A stretch of 64,000 nucleotides of DNA from Bacteroidales bacterium UBA4116 (GTDB lineage: Bacteria; Bacteroidota; Bacteroidia; Bacteroidales; Tannerellaceae): positions 125,479-189,478 of the forward strand of contig DFXE01000001.1 in the NCBI GenBank assembly GCA_002381645.1, in the 5' to 3' direction. How positions within the stretch are numbered: the first letter of the stretch is position 1; the number at the start of each line of letters is the position of its first letter. Of the stretch, positions 8,938 to 18,012 are shown piece after piece. The position numbers and the translations under genes were made by a program. Below the pieces are notes generated by a model. The model saw only the letters and a list, made by a program, of their open reading frames with translations, made no database searches and was not told the origin of the DNA.

Positions 8938-9306
8938 ATGAGGAAAATTATTTTTTCAGGTATAATGGCTGTAAGCATGATATTTGCTTTGCATACGAAT
9001 GCGCAGGAGCGCATACGAAGTAATCAGATAGAACGGAGATATAATGAAACGGAACAACGGGTACGCAATGATTACCGTAATACCACCGACTCCCTTCAGC
9101 GTGTGTACGACCGGACGCGTTCCAATTTCCAGCATGTCGGCGATACATTACGAAACGAATACGACAGAAACCGTTCGAATTTCAGAAATACATCCGATTC
9201 AATACGGTCTGATTATAACCGGACGCGCAATGAGTATAATAATGAAAGAAGGAATGATCGCATGAGGAATGATTCCATTAGACGGTCTAACCGACGGATG
9301 CTTTAA
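8938..9306 (+). CDS. secreted Arg/Asn-rich repeat protein of unknown function
   Basis: A 122-residue protein with a clear signal peptide ending HTNAQ near residue 22. The mature part is an imperfect repeat of about 22 residues: DRTRSNFQHVGDTLRNEY, DRNRSNFRNTSDSIRSDY and NRTRNEYNNERR. Spacing of aromatic and leucine/isoleucine residues within a very Arg/Asp/Asn-rich background suggests an extended amphipathic helix or coiled coil in the periplasm or at the surface. I recognise no family. A strong terminator follows at 9324-9358. Confidence 0.7.
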   Translation: MRKIIFSGIMAVSMIFALHTNAQERIRSNQIERRYNETEQRVRNDYRNTTDSLQRVYDRTRSNFQHVGDTLRNEYDRNRSNFRNTSDSIRSDYNRTRNEYNNERRNDRMRNDSIRRSNRRML

Positions 9307-9323
9307 AAACAGTTCATATCCAA

Positions 9324-9358
9324 TAAAAAAACGGGATCATTATTAATCCCGTTTTTTT
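9324..9358. terminator. bidirectional intrinsic terminator
   Basis: Arms AAAAAAACGGGAT and ATCCCGTTTTTTT around a 9-nt loop. It serves the Arg/Asn repeat gene on the forward strand and the fimbrillin-like gene on the reverse strand. Confidence 0.9.
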
Positions 9359-9381
9359 ATTATCCTTTTAAAAGGCTCATA

Positions 9382-10296
9382 TTATTGTATGGTACCTTCT
9401 CCTTCCGTATCGCCACCGGGAAGCCACCTGTCTATTGTGGATTCCACTTCAATACCGGCATTATTGATAGTTATTCTGTAATTATACCTGTTTCCCTGTT
9501 CGAATACGACATTATTCTGAGGGGTATAAAAGAATTCAGTATTGTCTACGGTAAATTTAAATAAAGGATTGCCACCTGTAAATGTCTGAGGGACAACGAT
9601 AGCAGAAATGCCATCTATCGTAGTTTCCGTACCGGTAGCCGCACGGACACCGTAAGGAATAATATTCACGGGATTTGCAGGTGAAGATAAAGTACTGTCG
9701 GGTAATTCCAACGTTATCCGGGAATTGACACCCAAAACTTCAATACCGTTCAAGAGGGTAAGATCAGTTCCTTCTCCTTCAATAATTTCAAATGTAATCT
9801 TCGATAGTTTATGCCTGAATATCATCGCTACTGAATTTCTGCTTTTTGCTACATTCTCTACTTTACAGTATAATAAATCCGAATTCAGAAAATCGCGGAT
9901 ATCCGACTGATCCTGCCTAACATTGAAAATAAAGTTTTCCGTTATACGCATACCTGCCGCATACGGATGAACTGCATAAAAGTCTACATTTTCATTATCC
10001 AGAGGATAGTAAAGCGTATTTTGCCCGTAATAATTATAGGTGAAACCACCTATTCCGTCTGCCGTAAGAATGGCGTTCGAATATAAGGTATCGTTCACAT
10101 TATTATATTTAGTAACAAAGAAACTCACTTGTTGGTCTCTGGCAATCTGGGTATCCTGGCGAGACTCACGGGGTTCAACTACCAGTCGGCTGTTTAACGA
10201 TATCGGCACAATATCGTCTACATTATTATTGTCGTCATCATCATTACAACCCACCATCAAAAGGGCCAGTATCGGCAGAAAAAATATCTTTTTCAT
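9382..10296 (-). CDS. fimbrillin-family lipoprotein (Mfa-like)
   Basis: A 304-residue lipoprotein: MKKIFFLPILALLMVGC ends in a lipobox with Cys17, followed by an Asp/Asn-rich linker. The body is beta-rich, with YPLDNENVDFYAVHPYA and FRHKLSKITFEI near the middle, the latter being the conserved MFxHxLAKI-type motif of Bacteroidales fimbrillin and Mfa-like proteins. The C-terminus ends in NRYNYRITINNAGIEV and a tryptophan strand, as in that family. It is probably a surface fimbrial subunit or tip/anchor protein. It is a single gene with no usher or partner nearby. Confidence 0.82.
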   Translation of the reverse strand: MKKIFFLPILALLMVGCNDDDDNNNVDDIVPISLNSRLVVEPRESRQDTQIARDQQVSFFVTKYNNVNDTLYSNAILTADGIGGFTYNYYGQNTLYYPLDNENVDFYAVHPYAAGMRITENFIFNVRQDQSDIRDFLNSDLLYCKVENVAKSRNSVAMIFRHKLSKITFEIIEGEGTDLTLLNGIEVLGVNSRITLELPDSTLSSPANPVNIIPYGVRAATGTETTIDGISAIVVPQTFTGGNPLFKFTVDNTEFFYTPQNNVVFEQGNRYNYRITINNAGIEVESTIDRWLPGGDTEGEGTIQ

Positions 10297-10530
10297 AGGA
10301 CTTTCTGTTTTTTTAATTTATACTCGTTTAATAATTAGATAGAGAATAAACAAACGGCGCCATTAATTGTTCGGTATACCGGTCATACATTTGAAAAATC
10401 ATAGTATTTTTAATATATTACCGGAAATAAACCGTAAAATGATTTTTTATTTTGATAATAACCTAACCATTATGCTTTAATTCATGAATTATAGCTTTTT
10501 TTAGATTTTCGTTTCAAACTTACATAACCT

Positions 10531-10538
10531 TACATTTG
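10531..10538 (+). promoter_or_regulatory. -7 promoter element for flavodoxin
   Basis: TACATTTG matches TAnnTTTG exactly and lies 26 bp before the flavodoxin ATG. No clear TTTG sits at the expected -33 distance. Confidence 0.5.
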
Positions 10539-10563
10539 TTCCTGTTAACTAAAGCAATTGATT

Positions 10564-11073
10564 ATGAAAAAGGTTGGAATATTTTATGGTTCTTCTACGG
10601 GAACTACAAGAGATATCGCTATGCGTATAGCCGCTGCGCTGGAACTGCTCAGTTCGGATGTGCACGATGTATCTGGATTACATGTAGAAGCTGTACACCG
10701 GTACGACGTATTGGTTTTAGGTACACCTACGTGGGGTATAGGTGAGTTGCAGGACGATTGGGATGTTTTCCTACCGGAACTGAAGAAACAGGACTTGTCG
10801 GATAAAATAGTAGCTATATTCGGGACAGGAGACAGTTCATCTTACAGCGATACATTCTGCGACGGAATGGGAACCCTTTACCGGGAGCTTCAACCTACCG
10901 GTTGCACCTTTTGTGGAGAAGTATCGGCAGATAGTTATATCTTTGACGACTCAACGGCGGTGATCGACGGATATTTCGTTGGGCTTCCGATGGATGAAAT
11001 TAATGAAACGCATCTAACCGATGTACGTATAAACCAATGGGTTGAATTACTAAAAAAAGAATGTCTGGGATAA
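10564..11073 (+). CDS. fldA: flavodoxin (long-chain)
   Basis: A 169-residue FMN electron carrier. GIFYGSSTGTTRDIA near residue 5 is the phosphate-binding loop, LGTPTWGIGELQDDWD supplies the 50s-loop aromatic, and FGTGDSSSYSDTFCDGMG is the 90s loop and signature of the long-chain class, with the usual insertion after it. The ATG at 10564 is used rather than the TTG two codons earlier. Flavodoxins serve low-potential electron transfer, for example to reductive biosynthetic enzymes, and often rise under iron limitation; no iron-responsive site was recognised here. Confidence 0.92.
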   Translation: MKKVGIFYGSSTGTTRDIAMRIAAALELLSSDVHDVSGLHVEAVHRYDVLVLGTPTWGIGELQDDWDVFLPELKKQDLSDKIVAIFGTGDSSSYSDTFCDGMGTLYRELQPTGCTFCGEVSADSYIFDDSTAVIDGYFVGLPMDEINETHLTDVRINQWVELLKKECLG

Positions 11074-11148
11074 ATTAACAAGGAACGATTAATCCTTGAT
11101 CCCTCCGGGCCGTCTAATGGTTATAACCTAACAGAGAGGAACAAGCAA

Positions 11149-11754
11149 ATGAAAAATTTAATTTATATATGTATTGCATCGCTGCTTTTGACGGCATGTT
11201 CAACTTACAGGACACTTAACCTTGGAAGGCTGACCACCGGAATGACAAAAGCGCAGGTTGAAAGTGTAGCAGGACGTCCTTACCGTGTATTAGCGGTAAA
11301 TGATACGCACGACGGATATCAGGAAGTGCTGGAATACCGGACATCAGCAGGAGAAATATATGCACTCGAGTTTTGGAACGATTACCTCACAGGATATGAA
11401 TACATCGACGAAGAATACAATTACATCCCTGTAGCCGTACCGCCCGCTTATTATCCGGATTACGGAAGGCCTATAGTAGTAATTCCCGGCCGGCCGAACA
11501 GACCCAGACCACCTGTAAGTAACAGGCCGCCTTCAAATCCGAGGCCACCATCAAACAGCGGGAACCGTCCTCCTACCAGTACACGCCCACCGTCAAGGCC
11601 AACAACCAGGCCAACGGAAAACAGCAGGCCTGTTGGAGAACGTCCGAACCAGAATGTTGAGTCGACAAGACAGAGCAATGACCGGACAGGAAGCCAGAGA
11701 AGTTCCGGCGGTTCAGTATCAAGTGGAAGAACAAGTTCGGACAGGACAAGATAA
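11149..11754 (+). CDS. lipoprotein with SmpA/BamE-like N-terminus and Pro/Arg-rich tail
   Basis: A 201-residue lipoprotein with lipobox LLLTAC (Cys17). Residues about 28-85 contain GMTKAQVESVAGRPYRV and a following EYR...YALEFWNDYLTGYE strand, the fold seen in SmpA/OmlA (BamE-like) domains. From about residue 100 to the end it is low-complexity Pro/Arg/Asn/Ser, with repeated RPP and NRPPS units, a likely disordered envelope spacer. BamE assists outer-membrane protein assembly, but function here is only suggested by the domain resemblance. A strong terminator follows. Confidence 0.72.
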   Translation: MKNLIYICIASLLLTACSTYRTLNLGRLTTGMTKAQVESVAGRPYRVLAVNDTHDGYQEVLEYRTSAGEIYALEFWNDYLTGYEYIDEEYNYIPVAVPPAYYPDYGRPIVVIPGRPNRPRPPVSNRPPSNPRPPSNSGNRPPTSTRPPSRPTTRPTENSRPVGERPNQNVESTRQSNDRTGSQRSSGGSVSSGRTSSDRTR

Positions 11755-11775
11755 TCCCAATAATATATAATTACA

Positions 11776-11809
11776 AAAAAGGGCGTCTAATTTTTTAGAT
11801 GCCCTTTTT
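11776..11809. terminator. bidirectional intrinsic terminator
   Basis: Hairpin arms AAAAAGGGCGTCTAA and TTAGATGCCCTTTTT (one G-T position) with T-runs on both strands. It ends the lipoprotein gene and would also stop the leftward transcript from the promoter at 11861-11868. Confidence 0.85.
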
Positions 11810-11833
11810 ATATGTATAAATATTGCATTTTGT

Positions 11834-11856
11834 ATAAAATAAATGACCGTTTAATT
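11834..11856 (+). repeat. left copy of 23-bp inverted repeat (candidate inversion site)
   Basis: A 23-bp sequence with palindromic core TAAATGACCGTTTA (11840-11853). It recurs in reverse orientation at 11999-12021 with one mismatch (22/23), leaving a 142-bp AT-rich segment between the copies. See the matching entry and findings. Confidence 0.85.
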
Positions 11857-11860
11857 GTTG

Positions 11861-11868
11861 CAAATATA
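11861..11868 (-). promoter_or_regulatory. -7 promoter element pointing away from susC, inside the inverted-repeat segment
   Basis: On the reverse strand this reads TATATTTG, a perfect -7 element, four bases inside the left repeat. It points toward the terminator at 11776-11809, so it transcribes no gene as drawn. Inversion of the 142-bp segment would place it directly before the right repeat, about 70 bp upstream of the susC ATG and facing susC. No equally good -7 element faces susC now. Confidence 0.6.
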
Positions 11869-11998
11869 AGAATGATTTATTTAAATAATATAAAAACAAA
11901 AATTATTTTTCATACTAATTAATACTATTGAATATTAAGCATATAATCATCTCAACTCTACCTACTTATTTAACATGAAATGGATAAATATTTTATCT

Positions 11999-12021
11999 AA
12001 TTAAACGGTCGTTTATTTTAT
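11999..12021 (-). repeat. right copy of 23-bp inverted repeat (candidate inversion site)
   Basis: Reverse complement of the left copy with one mismatch; its core TAAACGGTCGTTTA (12002-12015) is a palindrome with 6-bp arms and a 2-bp centre. It ends 59 bp before the susC start codon. Confidence 0.85.
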
Positions 12022-12080
12022 CCATGGAGTGTATATATTGAGAATGTATGTTTAATTTAGTTTAACTTAAATTTCCTATT

Positions 12081-15047
12081 ATGAGATTTACTTTAAGGAG
12101 TGGTTTGTCTTCCGGCAGGCCTGGAAAATCTATTTGTCTCATTTTTATCTGTTTTTTATGGGCAATGGCTATAACGCCGTTAAATGCCCAACGCATTACT
12201 ATCCAAGGCGTCGTTAAGGATGCATCCGGAATGGAAATTATCGGGGCCAATATTGTTGAAAAAGGTACCACCAACGGTAGTATCAGCGACCTAAACGGGC
12301 AGTTTTCCCTGCAGGTTGAACCCGGTAAAATATTAGTAGTTACCTATGTAGGCTATATCCCCCAGGAGATACCGGCAAAAGCAACTATGGAGATCATTTT
12401 GCAGGAAGATTCAAAAGCGTTGGATGAAGTGGTGGTTATAGGATACGGTACATTAGATAGAAAAGAAGTAACCTCATCCGTATCATCCGTCAGAAACAGC
12501 GATTTGATCGGTGGCGCCATTGCAAATCCGTTACTTGCAATACAAGGTAAAGTTACCAATCTGAGCATCGTATCGACCGGAGACGTAAATTCCGGAACTT
12601 CCGTTCAATTACGCGGCGCAAACTCCATTAATGTGGGACAGGGACCTTTGATCGTTGTAGATGGAATACCCGGTGGAAACCTGAACGAAATCCAGAAAGA
12701 AGATATCGTTTCCATTGATGTGCTGAAAGACGCGTCCGCAGCCGCTATATACGGTACGCGCGGTTCGGGAGGGGTAATTCTGGTCACTACACGGCAAGCC
12801 AATGAAGGCCCTTTACAGGTTTCATATACTTCGGAACTAACCGTACAAACCGTCAGGAAAACGCCTGAAGTATTAACCGCGGACGAATTTTTGCAATATA
12901 ACAGGGGAACCGATCATGGAGCAAGGACAGACTGGTTCGACGAGGTAACCCGGTCGACACCTTTTCAGCAACGCCATGCCCTGACGCTTTCCGGTGGTTC
13001 TAAAAATGTAAAAGTCTATACTTCGCTTTATTACAAAAATGCGGAAGGAATGATGATCGAATCGGCACGGCGGGAAATCGGCGGACGCTTAAATGTGGAC
13101 TATTCCGTATGGGAGGATCGTTTGCGTTTCACGGGCCGTATTAATTATACTGATGTACGGGCGAAATATCATGACGACGACAACAACAATTACGGTGCCT
13201 TTATGATGGCCATGAAATTAAACCCGACATGGCCTGTCTACGACGAAACGAATCCGACCGGATACAATGTATTATTAGGAGGACACGAAGAATGGAACCC
13301 GGTAGCCGACCTTAAATTAAGAACGGATACCAGGGATTACCGTAACCTGATGGCCAGTCTTACGGCAAGATTGAATATTACGGAAGACCTGAGTACCTCA
13401 TTTACAATGGGTAATAAATCCAACAATTATCGCCGCATCAGGTGGGAATCCGCCCAACATAAGAACAGCCGTGATAACAACCGTAATGGTTGGAGCAAAT
13501 GGGAAAGCGATTATGTTAATGACGTATCGCTTGACTGGTTGGTGAATTACAATAAATTTTTCGGCGAACATTCTGTAAAGGCAGTAGGCGGATGGTCCTT
13601 TCAGGAATTTAATAAAGACGGATATAATGCTGAAAACTACGATTTCCCGGTAGATGGGGTACAGGGGTATGATTTGGGATCAGGCGTTTATTTATCCGAC
13701 GGCCGTGCAGGTATGGGTTCCTTCAAAGATCCGCGGAGCCGCCTGGTCGCTTTCCTCGGACGTGTAAACTACAGCTATAAAGACCGTTATATGGCTTCTG
13801 TGAGTGCCCGTTACGAAGGGACATCCCGATTGGCCCCGGAAGAAAGATGGGGACTTTTCCCGGCCGTTTCAGCCGGATGGCGGATCAGCAGCGAAGAGTT
13901 TATGCAGGGATTAACCTGGATATCCGATCTGAAAATCCGGTTTGGTATTGGTAAAACAGGAAACATGGAAGGCGGAAGTTATAATAAAAATGTAGTGGAA
14001 CGTATGTATGGAGCCGACACCTGGTGGCTGGCGAACGGAACATGGTTTAAAACATACGGATTAAGCCACAATGTAAATAAAGACCTCAAATGGGAAGAGA
14101 AAACCGAATATAATATCGGGCTTGACTATTCTTTTCTGAATAACCGGTTATACGGTAAACTCGATCTTTACAAACGTAAATCGGACGGATTGATTTACGA
14201 TATATCCGTTCCGCAACCCCCGGCCGTCCACGATAAAATGACCATGAATTCGGGAGAGTTAACCAATAAAGGATGGGAGCTTGAAATAGGCGGAGTGCCG
14301 GTAAGGAAAAAGGATTGGGAGTGGAGCACATCCCTAAAACTATCGCAGAATACAACTACCTTGAATTCCTTATGGGGAAGCCAGACCTATTGGGACCGGA
14401 AAGGTTTTGAAGCACCCGGTTCACCCGGTACGGCCGTACGGTTAATTGCGGGTGAGAAAATTGGCCGTTTCTATATATGGAAATACGCCGGCATAGACGA
14501 TGAAGGCAACTGGCTTTTATATGACAAGAACGATAATGTAATTCCTGCCAATAAAAAAACACAGGACGATAAGCGCTTTATCGGAAATGCCATTCCAAAG
14601 GTTATCGTGTCGTGGGAAAACAATATCCGCTATAAGGATTTCGACCTGAACTTATATTTCAGAAGTTTCATAAAATACGATGTATTTAACAAAATAAACA
14701 TGTATTACGGGCTTGCGAACGTACAAAACCAAAATGTACTGAAGACAGCTGTCACCGAAAATGCACATATAAAAGGGGAAAAAGAATTATGCGATTTCTG
14801 GCTCGAAGACGGAACTTTCCTCAAGCTGGATGCTGTGACGCTGGGTTACCGCTTTAAAATACCGGCCATACAGAACTATGTGCGGGATATACGGGTAAGC
14901 CTTACGGCACGCGATTTATTCTGTATAACCGGTTATAGCGGACTCGACCCGGAAGTGGATACGAACGGACTCGACCCGGGATTTGAAGAACGTAACACTT
15001 ATCCTAAACTGAGAACATTCACACTTGGATTACAATTCAATTTTTAA
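12081..15047 (+). CDS. SusC/RagA-family TonB-linked outer membrane transporter (fructan locus)
   Basis: A 988-residue outer-membrane beta-barrel. The signal peptide ends near PLNAQ (residue 33). A carboxypeptidase-regulatory-like domain follows (about 35-110, GVVKDASGMEIIGANIVEKG), then a TonB box LDEVVVIGYGT near 115-125, a plug domain with PLIVVDGIPGG and IYGTRGSGGVILVTT, and a long barrel ending in GLQFNF, a terminal-Phe signature. It imports oligosaccharides with its SusD partner 17 bp downstream. Convergent fructokinase, MFS, GH32 and GH172 genes indicate fructan as substrate. Its upstream DNA carries the inverted-repeat segment, so expression may be phase-variable. It lacks the STN domain found in the second SusC of this window. 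Confidence 0.95.
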   Translation: MRFTLRSGLSSGRPGKSICLIFICFLWAMAITPLNAQRITIQGVVKDASGMEIIGANIVEKGTTNGSISDLNGQFSLQVEPGKILVVTYVGYIPQEIPAKATMEIILQEDSKALDEVVVIGYGTLDRKEVTSSVSSVRNSDLIGGAIANPLLAIQGKVTNLSIVSTGDVNSGTSVQLRGANSINVGQGPLIVVDGIPGGNLNEIQKEDIVSIDVLKDASAAAIYGTRGSGGVILVTTRQANEGPLQVSYTSELTVQTVRKTPEVLTADEFLQYNRGTDHGARTDWFDEVTRSTPFQQRHALTLSGGSKNVKVYTSLYYKNAEGMMIESARREIGGRLNVDYSVWEDRLRFTGRINYTDVRAKYHDDDNNNYGAFMMAMKLNPTWPVYDETNPTGYNVLLGGHEEWNPVADLKLRTDTRDYRNLMASLTARLNITEDLSTSFTMGNKSNNYRRIRWESAQHKNSRDNNRNGWSKWESDYVNDVSLDWLVNYNKFFGEHSVKAVGGWSFQEFNKDGYNAENYDFPVDGVQGYDLGSGVYLSDGRAGMGSFKDPRSRLVAFLGRVNYSYKDRYMASVSARYEGTSRLAPEERWGLFPAVSAGWRISSEEFMQGLTWISDLKIRFGIGKTGNMEGGSYNKNVVERMYGADTWWLANGTWFKTYGLSHNVNKDLKWEEKTEYNIGLDYSFLNNRLYGKLDLYKRKSDGLIYDISVPQPPAVHDKMTMNSGELTNKGWELEIGGVPVRKKDWEWSTSLKLSQNTTTLNSLWGSQTYWDRKGFEAPGSPGTAVRLIAGEKIGRFYIWKYAGIDDEGNWLLYDKNDNVIPANKKTQDDKRFIGNAIPKVIVSWENNIRYKDFDLNLYFRSFIKYDVFNKINMYYGLANVQNQNVLKTAVTENAHIKGEKELCDFWLEDGTFLKLDAVTLGYRFKIPAIQNYVRDIRVSLTARDLFCITGYSGLDPEVDTNGLDPGFEERNTYPKLRTFTLGLQFNF

Positions 15048-15064
15048 ATATAATACATTCAATT

Positions 15065-16753
15065 ATGAAGATAAAAAACTATTTATACGGCATAACCGGA
15101 ATAGCTCTCTTATTATGCATATTATTGGGAAGTTGTACCGGATTGGATACAGTATGGTACGATAAAGTAACCCCGCAAACCTTTTATAAAAGCAAACAGG
15201 ACGTACTAATGGCGCTATACCGTCCTTTTACCCATGCACGCTGGTATGAAGGGTCGGACCGTTGGAAATTACAGGAAGTCACCGCCGACCAGTTCGTGAC
15301 CACGCAAAAAGGACCCCACTGGTATAACGGCGGGGAGAACCACCGTTACCTGCGCCATGAATGGACACCGGATGACGGATGGATATGGGAGACCTGGCGC
15401 GGTACGACTATGGGTATCGCACTGGCAATCGATACGAAACTGGACCTGGAAAATGTAGACTACGAAGCAATGGCACTTACGGAAGAAGATAAAGCCGATC
15501 ATCTCAACCAGTTAAATACACTGATCGGTTACTTCTACATGAGAGGGCTCGACTTCTTCGGTGATTTTATCATATTCACCAATCCCGACGAACCCGTTGA
15601 AGGACGCCGCACCGCAAGGAAGGTATTTGAACATACCGAAACGATTTTCAAGGAAGCTATTCCGCAGTTATATCCCAAAGAAGAAGGACAGTCGGAAGAA
15701 GGTGCTATCCGGCAGGCCACTGCAGCCGCTATGCTTGCACGCTTATATTTCAATGCTATAACCTATATAGGAGAAGACCGTTTCGATGAATGCGCGCAGC
15801 TTTGCCGGGATATTATCGACGGTAAATACGGATTTTACCAGTTAGACCCGACATGGGACGTACCGCATGGTTTCAATAACGACAGATCGCAAAGTATAAT
15901 ATGGTCGTTCCCTTCACAATTCAATAAACTCCAATACGATTGGTACTGGGCGGATTTTTACCATTACAATACCTATGTGTATTTCGATATCGACGGCGGA
16001 GCCAACAATGGATTGCACCTGCAGCCTTCTCTTTATCCCGGAGGTAAAAAGTCTTACCGGAATGATTACAGGTTAGGGTGCCCTTATGACAAATTTAATG
16101 ATAAAGACCTGCGTAAGAAACCGTATAAATATCATGGCGGAACCAATTATGAAGGCATGTTCCTGGTGGGCGATCAAATATCACCGGTTACCGGTGAGGA
16201 ATGTAAAGGAACGCAGGAATACAACGGGCAATTACTGTCGTTTGTCGACTATGTAGGCAGGATGACTGAACTTGAGCCCGGACAGGATCCCGAAACATTA
16301 CCTTCCAATGTAGGGACGGGAGAAGAAAACACAGGGATACGACTGGTAAAAGCGCCTGTTCCCAACCTGGCCAATATCGACCTCAGGTACGGAGCCGATT
16401 GCCCGGTGATCCGTCTGGAAGAAATCTACTATATGCTTGCCGAATGCAGCATGAGAAGCGGTAACAAACAGCAAGCGGCCGAATTGATCAATGCCGTGCG
16501 TAAACGGGCTTTCGAGAACTATGAGGATCCTGATCCGGTTACAGCCGAAAACCTCGACAAATACAGGTTGATCGACGAATGGGGCATCGAATTTTTGGGA
16601 GAAGGAAGAAGAAGAACAGATTTATTACGATGGGATATGTACACCACCGAAAAATGGTGGGATCATCAGCCTTCGGATAATTCAAGAAAAAGGTTTCCCG
16701 TTCCCACAAATGCTATTGCCGGTAATAATTCACTTCAGAATGAACCGAATTAA
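15065..16753 (+). CDS. SusD/RagB-family glycan-binding lipoprotein (fructan locus)
   Basis: A 562-residue surface lipoprotein: hydrophobic leader with lipobox LLGSC (Cys24), then the helical SusD fold. Typical family features are QDVLMALYRPF near the N-terminus, LIGYFYMRGLDFFGDFIIF near 155-175, TAAAMLARLYFNAITYIGE near 220, and the C-terminal IRLEEIYYMLAECSMRSGNKQQAAELINAVRKRA and EFLGEGRRRTDLLRWD. It caps the SusC channel and delivers glycans. The gene follows susC by 17 bp on the same transcript. A convergent hairpin terminator separates it from the MFS gene. Confidence 0.95.
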   Translation: MKIKNYLYGITGIALLLCILLGSCTGLDTVWYDKVTPQTFYKSKQDVLMALYRPFTHARWYEGSDRWKLQEVTADQFVTTQKGPHWYNGGENHRYLRHEWTPDDGWIWETWRGTTMGIALAIDTKLDLENVDYEAMALTEEDKADHLNQLNTLIGYFYMRGLDFFGDFIIFTNPDEPVEGRRTARKVFEHTETIFKEAIPQLYPKEEGQSEEGAIRQATAAAMLARLYFNAITYIGEDRFDECAQLCRDIIDGKYGFYQLDPTWDVPHGFNNDRSQSIIWSFPSQFNKLQYDWYWADFYHYNTYVYFDIDGGANNGLHLQPSLYPGGKKSYRNDYRLGCPYDKFNDKDLRKKPYKYHGGTNYEGMFLVGDQISPVTGEECKGTQEYNGQLLSFVDYVGRMTELEPGQDPETLPSNVGTGEENTGIRLVKAPVPNLANIDLRYGADCPVIRLEEIYYMLAECSMRSGNKQQAAELINAVRKRAFENYEDPDPVTAENLDKYRLIDEWGIEFLGEGRRRTDLLRWDMYTTEKWWDHQPSDNSRKRFPVPTNAIAGNNSLQNEPN

Positions 16754-16782
16754 CACAACCGGTTAATTAATACGGAGAGTAA

Positions 16783-16842
16783 GACAAAGATTACAGAAAA
16801 ACACAGGGTAATCAAGCTGTGCTGTTTATCTGTAATCTTTGT
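16783..16842. terminator. hairpin between the convergent arms of the fructan locus
   Basis: ACAAAGATTACAGA (16784-16797) pairs with TCTGTAATCTTTGT (16828-16841), extended by CACAG/CTGTG-type pairs inside. It lies between the ends of susD and the MFS gene and can act on both strands. Confidence 0.7.
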
Positions 16843-16851
16843 TGTTTTGAT

Positions 16852-18000
16852 TTATTTCTTCAGTTGCGGTGCAAGGAAAGCAAGATATGCCACACCAACC
16901 GTAAGGACAAGTAAAGCGCCAATCTGCGTACCCATCGTATCCGATGTGATTCCCATGATCAAAGGGAAAACAGTTCCTCCGAACAACCCCATAATCATCA
17001 ATCCGGAAACTTCATTCTTTTTATCCGGCATGCGCAACAGCGCCTGCGACAGGATAATAGGGAATATATTTGAATTACCGAACCCGATCAGCGCGATACA
17101 TACATATATCGGCATCAGTCCGTTCAGGAAAAAGAGCCCGGCAAACCCCGCTATCATAAAAATTACACTGATCAGAAAAAATAATTTTGACGAGTATTTC
17201 GCCAGGATAAAGGTTCCAAGCAAACAACCGATCGTACGGAACAGAAAATAAACACTTGTAGCATATCCTGCATCTGCCAGCGACATACCTAACCGCTCGA
17301 TCAGTATCTTCGGAGCGGTCACATTCACTCCCACATCAATTCCTACATGGCACATAATACCAAGGAAGGATAAAAGGATCATTTTATCGCCAAGCAAGGC
17401 AAAACATTCGGCGAAAGTAGATGTCTCCCCTTTTTCATCCTGTTCTTTTATCTTTGTGGCGCCCAGGCTTATGATCGCCAATATGGCTATGACCATAAAG
17501 ATGGGATACAGGTATTTCCAGTCGCCAAACTTCAACGCAGCCCAGGCAGCAATAATAGGAGCGATAAAAGAGGCGATCGCTTTTATAAATTGCCCGAACG
17601 TCATGGTACTGGCCAACTTATCGTTGCTGACAATATTCGACAACAACGGGTTCAATGAAGTTTGCATCAGGGCATTTCCAATCCCTAACAAAGAAAAAGA
17701 AATCAGCATCGATACAAAAGAATAGTTAATCAGCGGAAATAAAAGTGATAAAGCAGTTACAGCTAAGCTGATCAGCACGGTTTTCCGTCTTCCGATCTTA
17801 TTCATCAGCATGCCTGTCGGAACCGAACAAACCAGGAACCAGAAAAACACCATCGAAGGGAATATATTGGCCAGCGTATCCGACAATTCAAAATCGGCTT
17901 TTACATAATTGGTCGCTATCCCTACGAGATCCACAAATCCCATGGCGAAAAAAGCCAGCATTACAGGAAGCAACTTCAGATAATTCGTTTTTTCATTCAT
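16852..18000 (-). CDS. MFS sugar permease (FucP/fructose-permease type)
   Basis: A 382-residue inner-membrane protein with about 12 hydrophobic helices. The loop GMLMNKIGRRKTVLISL after helix 2 is the MFS signature, and repeats of GIGNALMQTSLNPL and GFGNSNIFPIILSQAL match the fucose/glucose/fructose permease subfamily common in Bacteroidota fructan loci. It probably carries fructose, released in the periplasm by GH32, into the cytoplasm by proton symport. It is followed upstream in the operon by the kinase gene 12 bp away, so uptake and phosphorylation are co-expressed. Confidence 0.88.
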   Translation of the reverse strand: MNEKTNYLKLLPVMLAFFAMGFVDLVGIATNYVKADFELSDTLANIFPSMVFFWFLVCSVPTGMLMNKIGRRKTVLISLAVTALSLLFPLINYSFVSMLISFSLLGIGNALMQTSLNPLLSNIVSNDKLASTMTFGQFIKAIASFIAPIIAAWAALKFGDWKYLYPIFMVIAILAIISLGATKIKEQDEKGETSTFAECFALLGDKMILLSFLGIMCHVGIDVGVNVTAPKILIERLGMSLADAGYATSVYFLFRTIGCLLGTFILAKYSSKLFFLISVIFMIAGFAGLFFLNGLMPIYVCIALIGFGNSNIFPIILSQALLRMPDKKNEVSGLMIMGLFGGTVFPLIMGITSDTMGTQIGALLVLTVGVAYLAFLAPQLKK

Positions 18001-18012
18001 ACTATTAATTTT

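Noticed and set aside
11776..11856. Leftward transcript from 11861 to the terminator read as an sRNA pairing with the susC leader
   Set aside because: The repeat in the susC leader has the same sense as such an RNA, not the complementary sense, so base-pairing control like that at 42624-42706 is not supported; inversion or shared operators explain it better.
12081..12120. Later start codon for the first SusC
   Set aside because: The signal peptide region from the ATG at 12081 has a plausible basic n-region and hydrophobic core, so the first ATG is kept.
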